Below, in pieces: positions 24,750 through 33,560 of a stretch of DNA of 64,000 nt. The DNA is from Brevibacillus sp. SYP-B805. Lineage in GTDB: Bacteria > Bacillota > Bacilli > Brevibacillales > Brevibacillaceae. A program made the position numbers and the translations under genes. The notes under the pieces are model-generated. The model saw nothing but the letters and a program-made list of their open reading frames with translations, was not told where the DNA came from and did not search any database. The stretch spans positions 54,563 to 118,562 of the forward strand of contig NZ_JAALGD010000015.1 of assembly GCF_011059135.1 (NCBI RefSeq). The letters are read 5' to 3'. Each line of letters opens with the position of its first letter. The first letter of the stretch is position 1.

Positions 24750-27533
24750 CTATCGGGCGGCAACCTGCAGCCGCTGTGCGGCCAACCAGCGCTGATAGCT
24801 GGCTTCCGTCTCCTGCAGCAGCTTCTCTTTTGCCTTCTCCCGCGCTGCCAGAAACGCCGGGTTCTGTTCCAATTCCGGCCGTGTCCGCAGGATGATCTCG
24901 TAGCGGATGCCGTTGACCAACAGTTGGCGATGGATGAGATTATCCGATGCTTGAAAATCGGCCGCATCGCGAATCTTGTACGGATAATAGCGCGGCTCGC
25001 CGTGGGCTTGCGGAAATTTGAACATCTGGGCGCAGAAGGTGAGGGCATCCCGGTATTCGGAGGCATAACTGCCGCCCGTCGTGACCAAGCGGTTCCGGCT
25101 GTCCTTCGCAAATCCCGGGATCCCTTTCTCCACGGCCCACAGCAGCGCCGGATCCTTCGTGTCGGCAAGTTTCACCAACCCTTTTGACGGATTGGCCTCG
25201 TGGAAGATGTTGTACAGCACATGGGCGACAAACTGGCTGCTGATGCCCTTCGCCATTTCCTCCCGGTTGACATACCCGGCGTTGACCAGCGCGTCCACAA
25301 AGGTTTCGCCGCCTGCCACATTGTCCGAAGGCACAGGCTCCAATGTGCCGAGCATGGTGTAGATCTCCAGCAGCAGGGTTTCCGGCGCCAAGCTATAGGA
25401 GTCGATCTGGAATCCCCGGGTAAATGGGCCGTTTGCCGTATAGTACGCATCCCTGATCTCCTGGACACGCGGCCTGGCAGCCTGGTAAGCGGGATCGGTA
25501 TTCTCCGTCAAATCGGGCAGGATGCTCAGGATGGCCGGATATTTCATCTCAAACGGTTCATAGGTAAACCGGTAGGTCGTGACGGAGTCGACCGGCTGAT
25601 AGACGATGGCTCCCTGCCTGTTGACATACGTGACGTGCCCGTTCCATCTTACCTTTCCCAGGCCGTCTTCAAAGGGCTCTGCCTCGTCGAAGATCAGTCC
25701 CGTCATCAGCTGCCCGTCCCCGCTGATATAGCCCCATTTGCCGTTTTGCTTCACCGGGCCGATTCCCTCTCGAAACGGGCCTACCTCCTCATAGATCGGC
25801 GGTGCGATCTCTTTCCCTTCGGTATCGACATAGCCCCACTTCTGCTGGAGGCGTACCCGGGCAACGCGGCTCTCCTCCTGCCGCCAATCAAACGCGATCT
25901 CATCGTAGACGGGCGGGATGATCACCTTCCCGGCGACCGTGATCGCTCCCCATTTGTCACCCTTCTGAAACGTAAGCACGTCCGGATAGCCGGTGAACAG
26001 CAGGCCGTCGAACTGCGGCTCTGTTGTCGTTTTGCTGTTGACATCATAAAAACCAACCTTGCTGCCCAACGTGAGTTTCACCAGCTCTTTACTGATCATC
26101 ACGTCATCGTACACCGGCGGCACAATGGGCTTCCCGTGCTGATCCAGGACTCCCGTCTTTCCGTCCTTCTCCACCACAAAAAGACCCGTCTCATCATCTT
26201 CAGAGAGCTGATCGTAGTCGTTGGGGATCAACAGACTGCCGTCCGCCCGAATCATCCCCCATTTGCCATCGATGTTTATGCGGGCCCGTCCTTTCGAAAC
26301 GGGTCTGACCTCGTCATAGCGCAAAGGGATCACGACGGTTCCCTGCAGACTGCAATACCCCCACTTGCCGTCCTTGTTCACGGCGACCAATCCTTCGCTC
26401 GGCTCATTCACCGCATCATAGACCGGCTGAACAACCACTTTCCCGCTGTTGTCCATCCATCCCCAGAATGCGCCCTTCCTCACCTTGCGAATGGGAGACG
26501 CGTAGGAATATTTAATTTCATCAAACATCGGCCCTACCGTGTAGCGGTTGTTCTGCGGCAGGAGATAGGCAGCCTGGCCGCCAGCTGTGACTTTGACCAG
26601 TCCGTCCTCATCCCGCACATCATCAAAGAGTGTATCGGAGATTGGTTGTCCCCCCTTCTGCACCACCACCCATTTGTCTTTGATTCGGGTGGCGGCCAGC
26701 CCGAAGGAAAGCTTCACAAGGTTGTTATAGATGAAGGGGATCACGACCTTGCCGTTTTTATCGATCACGCCCCAACGGTTGTTTTTTTTCACGATGGCGC
26801 TCCCGTTGGCAAAGCCGTATCCATACTGGAATTGCAGGGGAATCACCAGTTTCCCCTGCCGGTTGATATACCCCCACTTGCCGTTCTTCTCGACCGCCGC
26901 CACCCCGTCTTGGAATGGCTCGATCGACGAATAGGCAGCCGGGACGATCATGGTGCCGTTGGCGGTCACCGCTCCCCACAGCGTTCCTTTTCTCACCCGG
27001 AAGGTGTCGTTCACGTCATCATAATCCATTTCATCGTAGAGGGGCGGGATGACGATCCTGCTGGCAGCGGGATCGAACGTTCCCCATTTTCCGTTCTTTT
27101 TGACGGTATACACCATTTTGTGCAGGGTCAGATTGGCGTAGCGATCATACGCGTCAAACTGCGGCGAAAACAGCCACTTTCCTTTCTTGTCGAGAAATCC
27201 CCATTTTTGCTGAAGGCGGGCGGCCACAAACTCATCTTCCACCCTCACGTCTTCATACTCGGGTTCGAGCAGGAGGTGTCCCAGGCGGTCGACAACTCCC
27301 CATTTGTCTCCTGTCCGCACTCGCGCAATGTCATCATATAAAAAGAAATCTTCAATGAGATCAAACCGGGGCGACAGGAGAACCTTACCGTTTTGATCCA
27401 TCAGCCCCCATTTGAAATCTTGTTCGACGGGAAACACAGGCACGGGCTTTTTCCCCTCTTCCGCGGCGGCTCCCGTGACGCAGGAAAATAGCAGGCAGAC
27501 GGCCAGAGCCGTTTTGGCGATACGCTTATGCAC
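24750..27533 (-). CDS. Secreted WG-repeat protein
   Basis: A large exported protein of 927 residues. Residues 1-25 (MHKRIAKTALAVCLLFSCVTG and AAA-EE) form a signal peptide with a likely signal-peptidase I site; there is a Cys but not a good lipobox. From about 30 to 635 there are some 16 WG repeats with the pattern GKWGxxDxxGKxxxPPxYDExxxF, for example QQKWGFLDKKGKW and NRWGVIDKNGKVVIP, each of about 30-40 residues. The C-terminal 290 residues are a different, mostly helical domain I do not recognise. The GTG start at 27533 follows GGAGAGGAATC; the ATG at 27590 is upstream of the ribosome site. WG repeats form beta-propeller-like binding surfaces; the partner and role at the cell surface are unknown. 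Confidence 0.85.
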   Translation of the reverse strand: MHKRIAKTALAVCLLFSCVTGAAAEEGKKPVPVFPVEQDFKWGLMDQNGKVLLSPRFDLIEDFFLYDDIARVRTGDKWGVVDRLGHLLLEPEYEDVRVEDEFVAARLQQKWGFLDKKGKWLFSPQFDAYDRYANLTLHKMVYTVKKNGKWGTFDPAASRIVIPPLYDEMDYDDVNDTFRVRKGTLWGAVTANGTMIVPAAYSSIEPFQDGVAAVEKNGKWGYINRQGKLVIPLQFQYGYGFANGSAIVKKNNRWGVIDKNGKVVIPFIYNNLVKLSFGLAATRIKDKWVVVQKGGQPISDTLFDDVRDEDGLVKVTAGGQAAYLLPQNNRYTVGPMFDEIKYSYASPIRKVRKGAFWGWMDNSGKVVVQPVYDAVNEPSEGLVAVNKDGKWGYCSLQGTVVIPLRYDEVRPVSKGRARINIDGKWGMIRADGSLLIPNDYDQLSEDDETGLFVVEKDGKTGVLDQHGKPIVPPVYDDVMISKELVKLTLGSKVGFYDVNSKTTTEPQFDGLLFTGYPDVLTFQKGDKWGAITVAGKVIIPPVYDEIAFDWRQEESRVARVRLQQKWGYVDTEGKEIAPPIYEEVGPFREGIGPVKQNGKWGYISGDGQLMTGLIFDEAEPFEDGLGKVRWNGHVTYVNRQGAIVYQPVDSVTTYRFTYEPFEMKYPAILSILPDLTENTDPAYQAARPRVQEIRDAYYTANGPFTRGFQIDSYSLAPETLLLEIYTMLGTLEPVPSDNVAGGETFVDALVNAGYVNREEMAKGISSQFVAHVLYNIFHEANPSKGLVKLADTKDPALLWAVEKGIPGFAKDSRNRLVTTGGSYASEYRDALTFCAQMFKFPQAHGEPRYYPYKIRDAADFQASDNLIHRQLLVNGIRYEIILRTRPELEQNPAFLAAREKAKEKLLQETEASYQRWLAAQRLQVAAR

Positions 27534-27714
27534 GATTCCTCTCCTCCATGAAGGGCAACATTCTCTTCCGTGACAGTTGGACGATGGCACGGATCAATTT
27601 GTTTCCAACATTTCTCTGTCATCTTTTAACAAAGTAACATGCCGCGCGTATAAAAAGAAGGGTCGTTTTCGTCTTTATGGAAACAACACGTTTTTGTGGA
27701 AAAGGAGGACGACT

Positions 27715-27906
27715 ATGCGCGACGAGCTTGAACTGCAGGAGATTGGACAACAAGCGGAGGAGATCCACCAAATATCCGTGGTAGGTTCAATGGATCAGCA
27801 GACAAGAAGAGACCGCAGGCAAGCCCGCGGTCTCTTGTTACCTGCCGGCAGGCGCTTCCACAGGCAGCGATTTCAGTCCAGGCACCGGCGAAAACACCAC
27901 CCATAA
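27715..27906 (+). CDS. Possible small protein with strong ribosome site
   Basis: AAAGGAGG ends six bases before an ATG, an excellent start. The reading frame gives MRDELELQEIGQQAEEIHQI and about 14 further plausible acidic residues, then runs through the terminator hairpin at 27805-27838 as an Arg-rich tail to 27906 (63 residues), overlapping the 3' end of the MFS gene. The tail looks like shadow sequence. The true product may be about 30 residues with a lost stop, or the gene may be decayed. The rest of the gap 27534-27837 is AT-rich and probably holds the divergent promoters. Confidence 0.3.
   Translation: MRDELELQEIGQQAEEIHQISVVGSMDQQTRRDRRQARGLLLPAGRRFHRQRFQSRHRRKHHP
27805..27838. terminator. 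Terminator behind the MFS gene
   Basis: AAGAGACCGC (27807-27816) and GCGGTCTCTT (27827-27836) pair perfectly with a 10-base loop. It touches the MFS stop codon and also ends the small plus-strand reading frame; only short T or A runs flank it. Confidence 0.7.
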
Positions 27907-29097
27907 GGGAGCCAGCAGCAGACCCGCCGCCCCAATGATCAAAGCCGTTTTCATTCCGAACAGATCTCCCAGATAGCCGCCGAGAAACGAACCGATCGGG
28001 ATCGTCCCCGTCACGATAAAACGGTACGACGCATTCATCCTGCCGAACAAATGAGCCGGCGTGACGGACTGACGCAGGCTGATCACATGCACATTGGACA
28101 TGGCTACCCCGCACCCGGCCACGAAAAGATAGACGGTCAGGATAACGGGTGCAAGCGGCGTCCCTCCTTCCGCCATCAGCAGGATCAGCGGCGCTGCGCA
28201 GCCTACGGTCATGCCCCCGACGAGCGCTGCCCCCACTCCGACACGCTCCGCCATCCTTTTGGCCAGCAGAGAACCGACCAGCGACCCGATGCTCCCTGCC
28301 GCCATGATGAATCCGAGGGCAACCTCCCCGATCCGCAGCTCCTTGACGGCATAAAGGACGAGAAGCGCCCAGATCACCATATTGAAGAGGTTATACATGG
28401 CGGCTTGCGCGACAATCGCCCGCAGCAGCGGGTTGACAAACACCAGGCGGAACCCCTGCCCGATCTGCATCCAAAGCCCCTCCCCCCTCTGAACCCTGGC
28501 CGGTTCCGGCTCCCGCCTGCGAATCATCCCCAGGCTTGCGGCAGCGACGAGAAAGGAGCAGGCATCTAAAAGGATGGCCAGCGGCGCTGTCAACCAACCG
28601 ATGATCAGCCCCGCCAGTCCCGGGCCTCCCACATCCGCCATGGAGGCGCTCGCCAGCAGCTTGCTGTTCCCTTCCATCAGCTCATTGGGTGCAACCAGCG
28701 AAGGGAGATACGCCTGATACGCCAATTGGAACAGTACCGTCAAAGCGCCCACGAGAAAACTGATGGCGTACAAGCATTCCATCCGCAAGAGGCCGCCCAG
28801 CGCCAGCAGCGGAACCAGCAAGAGCAGGAGCGCGCGGCCGACATTGCTGAAGATCAGCAGCGGCCGTTTGGTTCGCCGGTCTACCCACACCCCCGCCATC
28901 AGGGTAAACAGGAGGAACGGCAAAAATTCCGCCGTCCGCAAATAGCCCATCTGCATCGGTGTGGCTTGCAGCGTCAGCACCGCCGTCAGCGGAAGCGCCA
29001 GCACCGTAATCTGCGAGCCGAACAGGGAAATCGTCTCGGCCAGCCAGAGCTTCCGAAAATCAGGATTGTTCAAAAGCCCCCATCGCATCCTTGTCAT
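27838..29097 (-). CDS. MFS exporter (MFS_3/EntS-like)
   Basis: A 419-residue membrane transporter with about 12 hydrophobic helices. The N-terminal pattern NPDFRKLWLAETISLFGSQITVLALPLTAVL and GVWVDRRTKRPLLIFSNVGRALLL between helices 2 and 3 are typical of the MFS_3 exporter branch that includes EntS and macrolide-type efflux pumps. The central loop carries RRREPEPARVQRGEG. The ATG at 29097 has GGGGAGGAG upstream. It stands alone, with no regulator beside it, so the substrate cannot be predicted. Confidence 0.9.
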   Translation of the reverse strand: MTRMRWGLLNNPDFRKLWLAETISLFGSQITVLALPLTAVLTLQATPMQMGYLRTAEFLPFLLFTLMAGVWVDRRTKRPLLIFSNVGRALLLLLVPLLALGGLLRMECLYAISFLVGALTVLFQLAYQAYLPSLVAPNELMEGNSKLLASASMADVGGPGLAGLIIGWLTAPLAILLDACSFLVAAASLGMIRRREPEPARVQRGEGLWMQIGQGFRLVFVNPLLRAIVAQAAMYNLFNMVIWALLVLYAVKELRIGEVALGFIMAAGSIGSLVGSLLAKRMAERVGVGAALVGGMTVGCAAPLILLMAEGGTPLAPVILTVYLFVAGCGVAMSNVHVISLRQSVTPAHLFGRMNASYRFIVTGTIPIGSFLGGYLGDLFGMKTALIIGAAGLLLAPLWVVFSPVPGLKSLPVEAPAGR

Positions 29098-29257
29098 CCT
29101 GTCTCCTCCCCTTATGTAACTCCCAAATTAAAATATGTTGGTTACATCCCATTTTATACCATATTCGGCTTCCGGGAACAATCCAAATTCGTCTTGCATA
29201 TGCAGAGAAGAGAAGGAAAACAATATCTCTTGGATCCATTCACAGGAGGTATGCGCC

Positions 29258-29677
29258 ATGAATCTCATGCCTTACGAGCCGTTTCGCTTCTTGGACCAGA
29301 TGAGAAAAGAGTGGGATCGCTTCTTCCCGCATTTCGAACAGTCCTTCGGCATGCCCCGCATCGACATTCGGGAAACGGAGAAAGAAGTGATCGCCACCTG
29401 TGATCTTCCCGGTCTGGAAAAGAAGGAAGATGTCCACATAGACGTAGATCGCAACGTGTTGACGATCAGCGGCACCATCAACCGGGCCTCGGAAACCAAA
29501 GGCGAACAGATGTACAGACAGGAGCGGTTTGTCGGCCGCTTCCAGCGGTCGGTGTCTCTGCCCGCACAGGTGTCGGAAGAGGGGATCAAAGCCTCATACA
29601 AAAACGGGGTTCTTGAAGTGCGGCTGCCCAAACGGCAAACGGCCGCAAAGAAGCGAATCGACGTGGAATTTCACTGA
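29258..29677 (+). CDS. Hsp20/alpha-crystallin small heat-shock protein
   Basis: A 139-residue ATP-independent holdase chaperone. The alpha-crystallin domain covers about residues 32-130: MPRIDIRETEKEVIATCDLPGLEKKEDVHIDV, then LTISGTINR, FVGRFQRSVSLPAQV and the A-x-x-x-NGVLEVRLPK signature (ASYKNGVLEVRLPK, about 110-123). The C-terminal RIDV is an I-x-V-type motif used in oligomer contacts. The N-terminal part is short. The ATG at 29258 follows AGGAGG by eight bases; the frame opens at 29135 without support. It is a single gene with a strong terminator at 29736-29776. No CIRCE element is visible upstream. Confidence 0.93.
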   Translation: MNLMPYEPFRFLDQMRKEWDRFFPHFEQSFGMPRIDIRETEKEVIATCDLPGLEKKEDVHIDVDRNVLTISGTINRASETKGEQMYRQERFVGRFQRSVSLPAQVSEEGIKASYKNGVLEVRLPKRQTAAKKRIDVEFH

Positions 29678-29735
29678 CAAAGGAAAGGCTCTTCTCTTTT
29701 TTCTATAAATAAGTGAACAGGCCGCTCTTACACGC

Positions 29736-29776
29736 CAAAAGCCCCTTTGCACCACTTGATGCAAAAGGGGCTTTTG
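29736..29776. terminator. Bidirectional terminator after hsp20
   Basis: CAAAAGCCCCTTTGCA and its near-perfect complement TGCAAAAGGGGCTTTTG (29736-29751, 29760-29776) pair with a single bulge. The A and T runs inside the arms make it effective in both directions. Confidence 0.9.
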
Positions 29777-29808
29777 CTCATTTTCCGGGCACGGTCACCG
29801 TGCAATCA

Positions 29809-30399
29809 CTATGTCTGAAACGGCTTCCAAAACGTCAGCCCGTTCGGACGGTTTCCTTCATGCCACCGATAAAACGCCTCGGGTGTCCGCACGCCGCCAT
29901 CGACCACCGCCTCATAGATGCGAATCGAGGAGGCAACGTACCCGGTTTTCTGCATATCCTCTTTGATCGCCAAGATCGCCTCGCGGGTTTCCTCCGTCAG
30001 CGCTGCGTTCAACGGTTCGACCAAATCACGCGCACAAGGCCCCGGATGATCCTCCGGCAGCAGCCACATGTCGATCTTCCAGCCCTCGCCGTCCTTGCAT
30101 TTGTATTTCAACTGAAAATAGAGCCCTCGGTCCGGTCCGTTCAATTGGTTGGAAAACCTGGCGTCCGTCACGTTCGGATGCTGGGCCAGTTTGCCGATCA
30201 CCCGAAACCCTGCTTCCGGCGTCGGGTCCTCGCAATAAATCTCCATATCGATGTCCGGGTTCACCACCAACCCGTACGCCACAGCACCGACCAACAGCGG
30301 CCGGCCAACTTCCGCCCAGCGTTCCAACAGTCCCAGGTCCGCCATGATTTTTCTTGCCCTGTTCAGACGCTCCTGCGCCCGCTGCAATCGCTCGCCCAT
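29809..30399 (-). CDS. Putative nucleotidyltransferase-fold protein
   Basis: A 196-residue soluble protein. After an N-terminal helical pair (RLQRAQERLNRARKIMADLGL) comes LLVGAVAYGLVVNPDIDMEIYCE (about 35-57), which fits the polymerase-beta/MNT-type nucleotidyltransferase pattern G-x-x-x-(G/S) ... DxD, here DID at about 49-51. YFQLKYKCKDGEGWKIDMWLLPEDHPG (about 92-118) could supply the third acidic residue (KIDMW). The C-terminal half is helical. The start at 30399 has GAGGTG upstream. Some proteins of this fold modify antibiotics or tRNAs; no substrate can be inferred here. Confidence 0.65.
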   Translation of the reverse strand: MGERLQRAQERLNRARKIMADLGLLERWAEVGRPLLVGAVAYGLVVNPDIDMEIYCEDPTPEAGFRVIGKLAQHPNVTDARFSNQLNGPDRGLYFQLKYKCKDGEGWKIDMWLLPEDHPGPCARDLVEPLNAALTEETREAILAIKEDMQKTGYVASSIRIYEAVVDGGVRTPEAFYRWHEGNRPNGLTFWKPFQT

Positions 30400-30550
30400 A
30401 TCGGCACCTCGCTGCCTCTGCCGTCATGCGACAAACCGATTTCATCGAAGAAAAAGAGGTTTCTACAGGCCGGATCACTGCCGATCGATCAACCGAAGCT
30501 GCGGAAAAGCGAGAGGAATGGCGTGATGGGGCCAAGCGAGCTCCTTTATG

Positions 30551-30790
30551 TTACGTGGGGACAACCTGTGCCCTGTGCTCGCTGGCGGCTGAAGCCGTCT
30601 TCGCCGGGCAGACGGCGTCATCCCCGATGATCCGGATCTGCATCACCGGATAATTGGTCTGCAGCGCAAGACGGATATCCTCCAGCAGCGAGCAGAGGAC
30701 TTCTTCCTGGATGCGCTGGTCAAACGAGAGGCGGATGTCCACCTCATAGGGAGAGGGAGACGGATGTTGTTTCGCGTCAGCACTGCGCAT
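30551..30790 (-). CDS. Hypothetical small protein
   Basis: A 79-residue reading frame with ATG at 30790, eight bases after GAGG. A central block YEVDIRLSFDQRIQEEVLCSLLEDIRLALQ reads as a beta strand plus amphipathic helix, and VMQIRIIGDDAV as another strand, so a small alpha/beta fold is plausible. The last 20 residues look disordered. No family is recognised. The stretch 30400-30550 between it and the nucleotidyltransferase-like gene shows nothing I can support. Confidence 0.45.
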   Translation of the reverse strand: MRSADAKQHPSPSPYEVDIRLSFDQRIQEEVLCSLLEDIRLALQTNYPVMQIRIIGDDAVCPAKTASAASEHRAQVVPT

Positions 30791-30879
30791 GCGCTTCACC
30801 TCGTTTGGCGGTTGCTGTATTCCCTACTAGCATGGCTCCCCCGCCGCCCGTTCATGCGCATGCGCAGCACCCCGGCCGC

Positions 30880-32505
30880 TTAGTGGTTGACGATGCCGAC
30901 GCGCATCTCCGCCTGGTTTTGGCGGTCATCCGCCTGATATCCCTCTTTCCACAACAGGTAGCGGATGCTGTCGGCCAATGCTTCCCAGCTGGCCTCGATC
31001 ACATTGGTGGAGACGCCGACCGTGCTCCACTTCTCCCCGCCCGCAGCCGATTCGATCAACACGCGCACCTTGGCAGCGGTGGCTTCGCTTTCATCCAGCA
31101 CGCGCACCTTGTAGTCGGTCAAGTGCATCTGGGCAAGCGCCGGGAAATGGCTCTCCAGCGCCTTGCGCAGCGCATTGTCCAGCGCGTTCACCGGGCCGTT
31201 GCCTTCCGCAGCCGTATGTACCACCTGGCCGTTCACCTTCAGCTTCACGACGGCCTCCGAGAGAATCGCCTTGTCCGCCGTTTTCTCCATCAGGATTTTG
31301 AAGGATTCCAGCGTAAACAGTTCGTGCAGTTCGCCGGATGCCTCAAGCAGGAGGAGCGACAGCGACGCTTCCGCGCCCTCATACTGGTAGCCCTGATACT
31401 CCCGCTCCTTGATCTCTTTCATGACCGCCTTGGCGTCGGCGCTTTCCCTGTCAAAGGGCAGCTGCAGCTCTTCCACTTTGGCAAACAGATTGCTCTGGCC
31501 CGCCAGTTCCGAAACCAGCACCCGGCGCTGGTTGCCGATCGCCTCCGGGGCGATATGCTCGTATGTCTGCGGATTTTTCAGCACCGCGCTGACGTGGATG
31601 CCGCCCTTGTGCGCAAAGGCGCTGTTGCCGACGAACGGCTGGTTGTTGGGCATCGTCATGTTGGCGATCTCCGCCACGTACCGGGAGAGCTTCGTCAGCT
31701 GCTGCAGCTTTTCCGGTGCCACGCAATCGAAACCCAGTTTCAGCTGCAGGTTGGCGATGGTGGAGATCAGGTTGGCGTTGCCGCAGCGCTCGCCGATGCC
31801 GTTGATCGTCCCCTGCACCTGGCGCGCCCCCGCCTGAACGGCCGCCAGCGCGTTGGCCACCGCCAGCTCGCCGTCGTTGTGCGTATGGATGCCGATCGGC
31901 GTGGAAACGCTCGACCGCACGGTTTTCACCGTCTCATACACCTCATGGGGGAGGCTGCCGCCATTGGTATCGCAGAGAACCAGCCAGTCGGCTCCGGCCG
32001 CTTCCGCCGCCTCCAGCACGCGGAGGGCATAGACCGGGTTCCGTTTGTAGCCGTCAAAAAAATGCTCCGCATCAAAGATGACGGTCAATCCCTGCGCTTT
32101 CAGGAAGCGGACGGAATCGCCCACCATCCGCAGGTTCTCTTCCAGCGATGTTTTCAACGCCTCCGTCACATGCAGGTCCCACGATTTGCCGAAAATCGTG
32201 GCGACAGAGACGCCGCTTGCCAGAATTGCCCGCAAATTCTCGTCCTGATCGGCAGCCACCCCCTGCCGACAGGTGCTCCCAAAAGCGGCCACTTTCGCAT
32301 GGGAAAGCGGCACGTCTTTGATCCGTTCAAAAAAGGCCATATCTTTCGGATTGCTTCCCGGCCAACCGCCCTCGATCCAGTCGATGCCAAACTGATCGAG
32401 ACGGATCGCAATTTTCACCTTGTCCTCCACAGAGAGGCTGATGCCTTCTCCCTGCGTGCCGTCACGCAATGTCGTGTCATACAGATGGATCTTTTCTCTG
32501 TTCAT
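30880..32505 (-). CDS. cimA: Citramalate synthase
   Basis: This enzyme condenses pyruvate and acetyl-CoA to (R)-citramalate, the entry to threonine-independent isoleucine synthesis. The 541-residue protein has the DRE-TIM barrel (about 1-290) with YDTTLRDGTQGEGISLS at residues 9-25, IGIHTHNDGELAVANAL near 205-221 and the GTINGIGERCGNANL block near 233-247, then a LeuA-type allosteric dimer domain (about 400-525) ending DYKVRVLDESEATAAKVRV. The long form and DGTQGEG motif fit the CimA branch rather than 2-isopropylmalate or homocitrate synthase. The ATG at 32505 follows GGAGG; the frame extends to 32646 through the terminator of the gene upstream and is rejected there. No ilv or leu genes adjoin. 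Confidence 0.9.
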   Translation of the reverse strand: MNREKIHLYDTTLRDGTQGEGISLSVEDKVKIAIRLDQFGIDWIEGGWPGSNPKDMAFFERIKDVPLSHAKVAAFGSTCRQGVAADQDENLRAILASGVSVATIFGKSWDLHVTEALKTSLEENLRMVGDSVRFLKAQGLTVIFDAEHFFDGYKRNPVYALRVLEAAEAAGADWLVLCDTNGGSLPHEVYETVKTVRSSVSTPIGIHTHNDGELAVANALAAVQAGARQVQGTINGIGERCGNANLISTIANLQLKLGFDCVAPEKLQQLTKLSRYVAEIANMTMPNNQPFVGNSAFAHKGGIHVSAVLKNPQTYEHIAPEAIGNQRRVLVSELAGQSNLFAKVEELQLPFDRESADAKAVMKEIKEREYQGYQYEGAEASLSLLLLEASGELHELFTLESFKILMEKTADKAILSEAVVKLKVNGQVVHTAAEGNGPVNALDNALRKALESHFPALAQMHLTDYKVRVLDESEATAAKVRVLIESAAGGEKWSTVGVSTNVIEASWEALADSIRYLLWKEGYQADDRQNQAEMRVGIVNH

Positions 32506-32601
32506 GTTCCTCCACTCCAAACCGCCATTTGCCATAAAATGTTCAGAATGTTCGATGGATTTACGGGTGTATTGCCTATCAGTATACCAAGGATGACAAG
32601 C

Positions 32602-32629
32602 AAAAAAAAGAGTGGAGGCCACTCTTTTT
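32602..32629 (-). terminator. Terminator of the alpha/beta hydrolase gene
   Basis: AAAAAGAGTGG (32605-32615) and CCACTCTTTTT (32619-32629) pair perfectly around a 3-base loop; the A run at 32602-32609 is the minus-strand T tail. Confidence 0.88.
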
Positions 32630-32648
32630 GCCGAGCGCATGCTCATGA

Positions 32649-33485
32649 TTATCCGGCATGTTCATGGATGAAACGGGCCGTTACCTCGATGGCTTCCTCC
32701 AGCTGCGGGGTGGTGCCGGCAAAGGGATGCTTCGTGTTCCAGGTATGATCCCCGTCCGCAATCCAGTGCAGCCTGCTGTTGCGCGCGGCAGCATGGAGCC
32801 GCTCTGCCCCTTTTACCAGCCGCTGCGCGTCCTTTTTGCCCTGCACGATCAACAGCGGCTGCTCCATCTGCGCCACTTTGGCCACCAGATCATACGCTTC
32901 CCGGTTCCGGTCAACATCGTCGATCACGGCCCGGCTGATCGGCATCATCTGGCCGGTCCGGGCATTGGGGATGTAGCCCACGCCGTTCTCGGCGATCTCT
33001 TTGCGCAGGGTGTCATCGAACAGGTTGACATCGGCGATGCCGTTCCAGGTGATCACGCCCTTCACCTGCGGATGGCCGGCGCCGAAGAGAATGGTATCGC
33101 CGCCGCCCTTGCTGTGGCCGGCGATAAAAAGTTGAGACTTGTCAATATTTCCCGGAATCGGTAAGCTATGTTCAGAAATCCAGTTTACCAGTGCGGCCAG
33201 ATCGGCCAGTTCCCGAGCATACGTATTCACCGCAAACTTTTCCAGCTCGTCGAATTGGGTCAGGCTTTCCCCGACGCCGTTGCAGGAGAAGTTAAAACGG
33301 ATGGTCGCAATCCCGCGCCTGGCCCATGCTTCTGCGGCGTATGGGAAGCACCCCCAATCCTTGAACCCTTTAAACCCGTGGCAAAAGAGCAGGAGCGGCT
33401 GCTTCCGGCCGTCCGCTTCCGGCGCATGGATATCGCCGCGTATGACCAGCGTATCGCCGACGGGGATCTGAAACGGGATGATCAT
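32649..33485 (-). CDS. Alpha/beta hydrolase (dienelactone-hydrolase/esterase-like)
   Basis: A soluble alpha/beta-fold hydrolase of 278 residues. The oxyanion strand is LLLFCHGFKGFKDWG (about 29-43). The nucleophile elbow is AGHSKGGGD (Ser near 117). The acid is probably in IVQGKKDAQRLV (Asp near 222), and the catalytic His in WIADGDHTWNTKHPF (about 248). An inserted lid lies between about 150 and 200. The start at 33485 has GAGGTG eight bases upstream; the frame extends to 33575 without support. It lies between cimA and the HD-GYP gene in its own unit. Ester or peptide substrates are possible; the substrate is unknown. Confidence 0.88.
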   Translation of the reverse strand: MIIPFQIPVGDTLVIRGDIHAPEADGRKQPLLLFCHGFKGFKDWGCFPYAAEAWARRGIATIRFNFSCNGVGESLTQFDELEKFAVNTYARELADLAALVNWISEHSLPIPGNIDKSQLFIAGHSKGGGDTILFGAGHPQVKGVITWNGIADVNLFDDTLRKEIAENGVGYIPNARTGQMMPISRAVIDDVDRNREAYDLVAKVAQMEQPLLIVQGKKDAQRLVKGAERLHAAARNSRLHWIADGDHTWNTKHPFAGTTPQLEEAIEVTARFIHEHAG

Positions 33486-33560
33486 GACATTCACCTCACA
33501 TGACGGTTTCTCGCTTTTATTATGCAGGGAAAAGCCTATGGGAAAAAGAGGTGTTTTCAT

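Noticed and set aside
25200..27341. A 713-codon open frame antisense to the WG-repeat gene
   Set aside because: Its periodic composition simply reflects the repeats on the coding strand; there is no ribosome site or recognisable domain.
32506..32648. T-box or other riboswitch upstream of cimA
   Set aside because: The leader contains the terminator of the preceding gene and no T-box sequence or antiterminator pair was seen.
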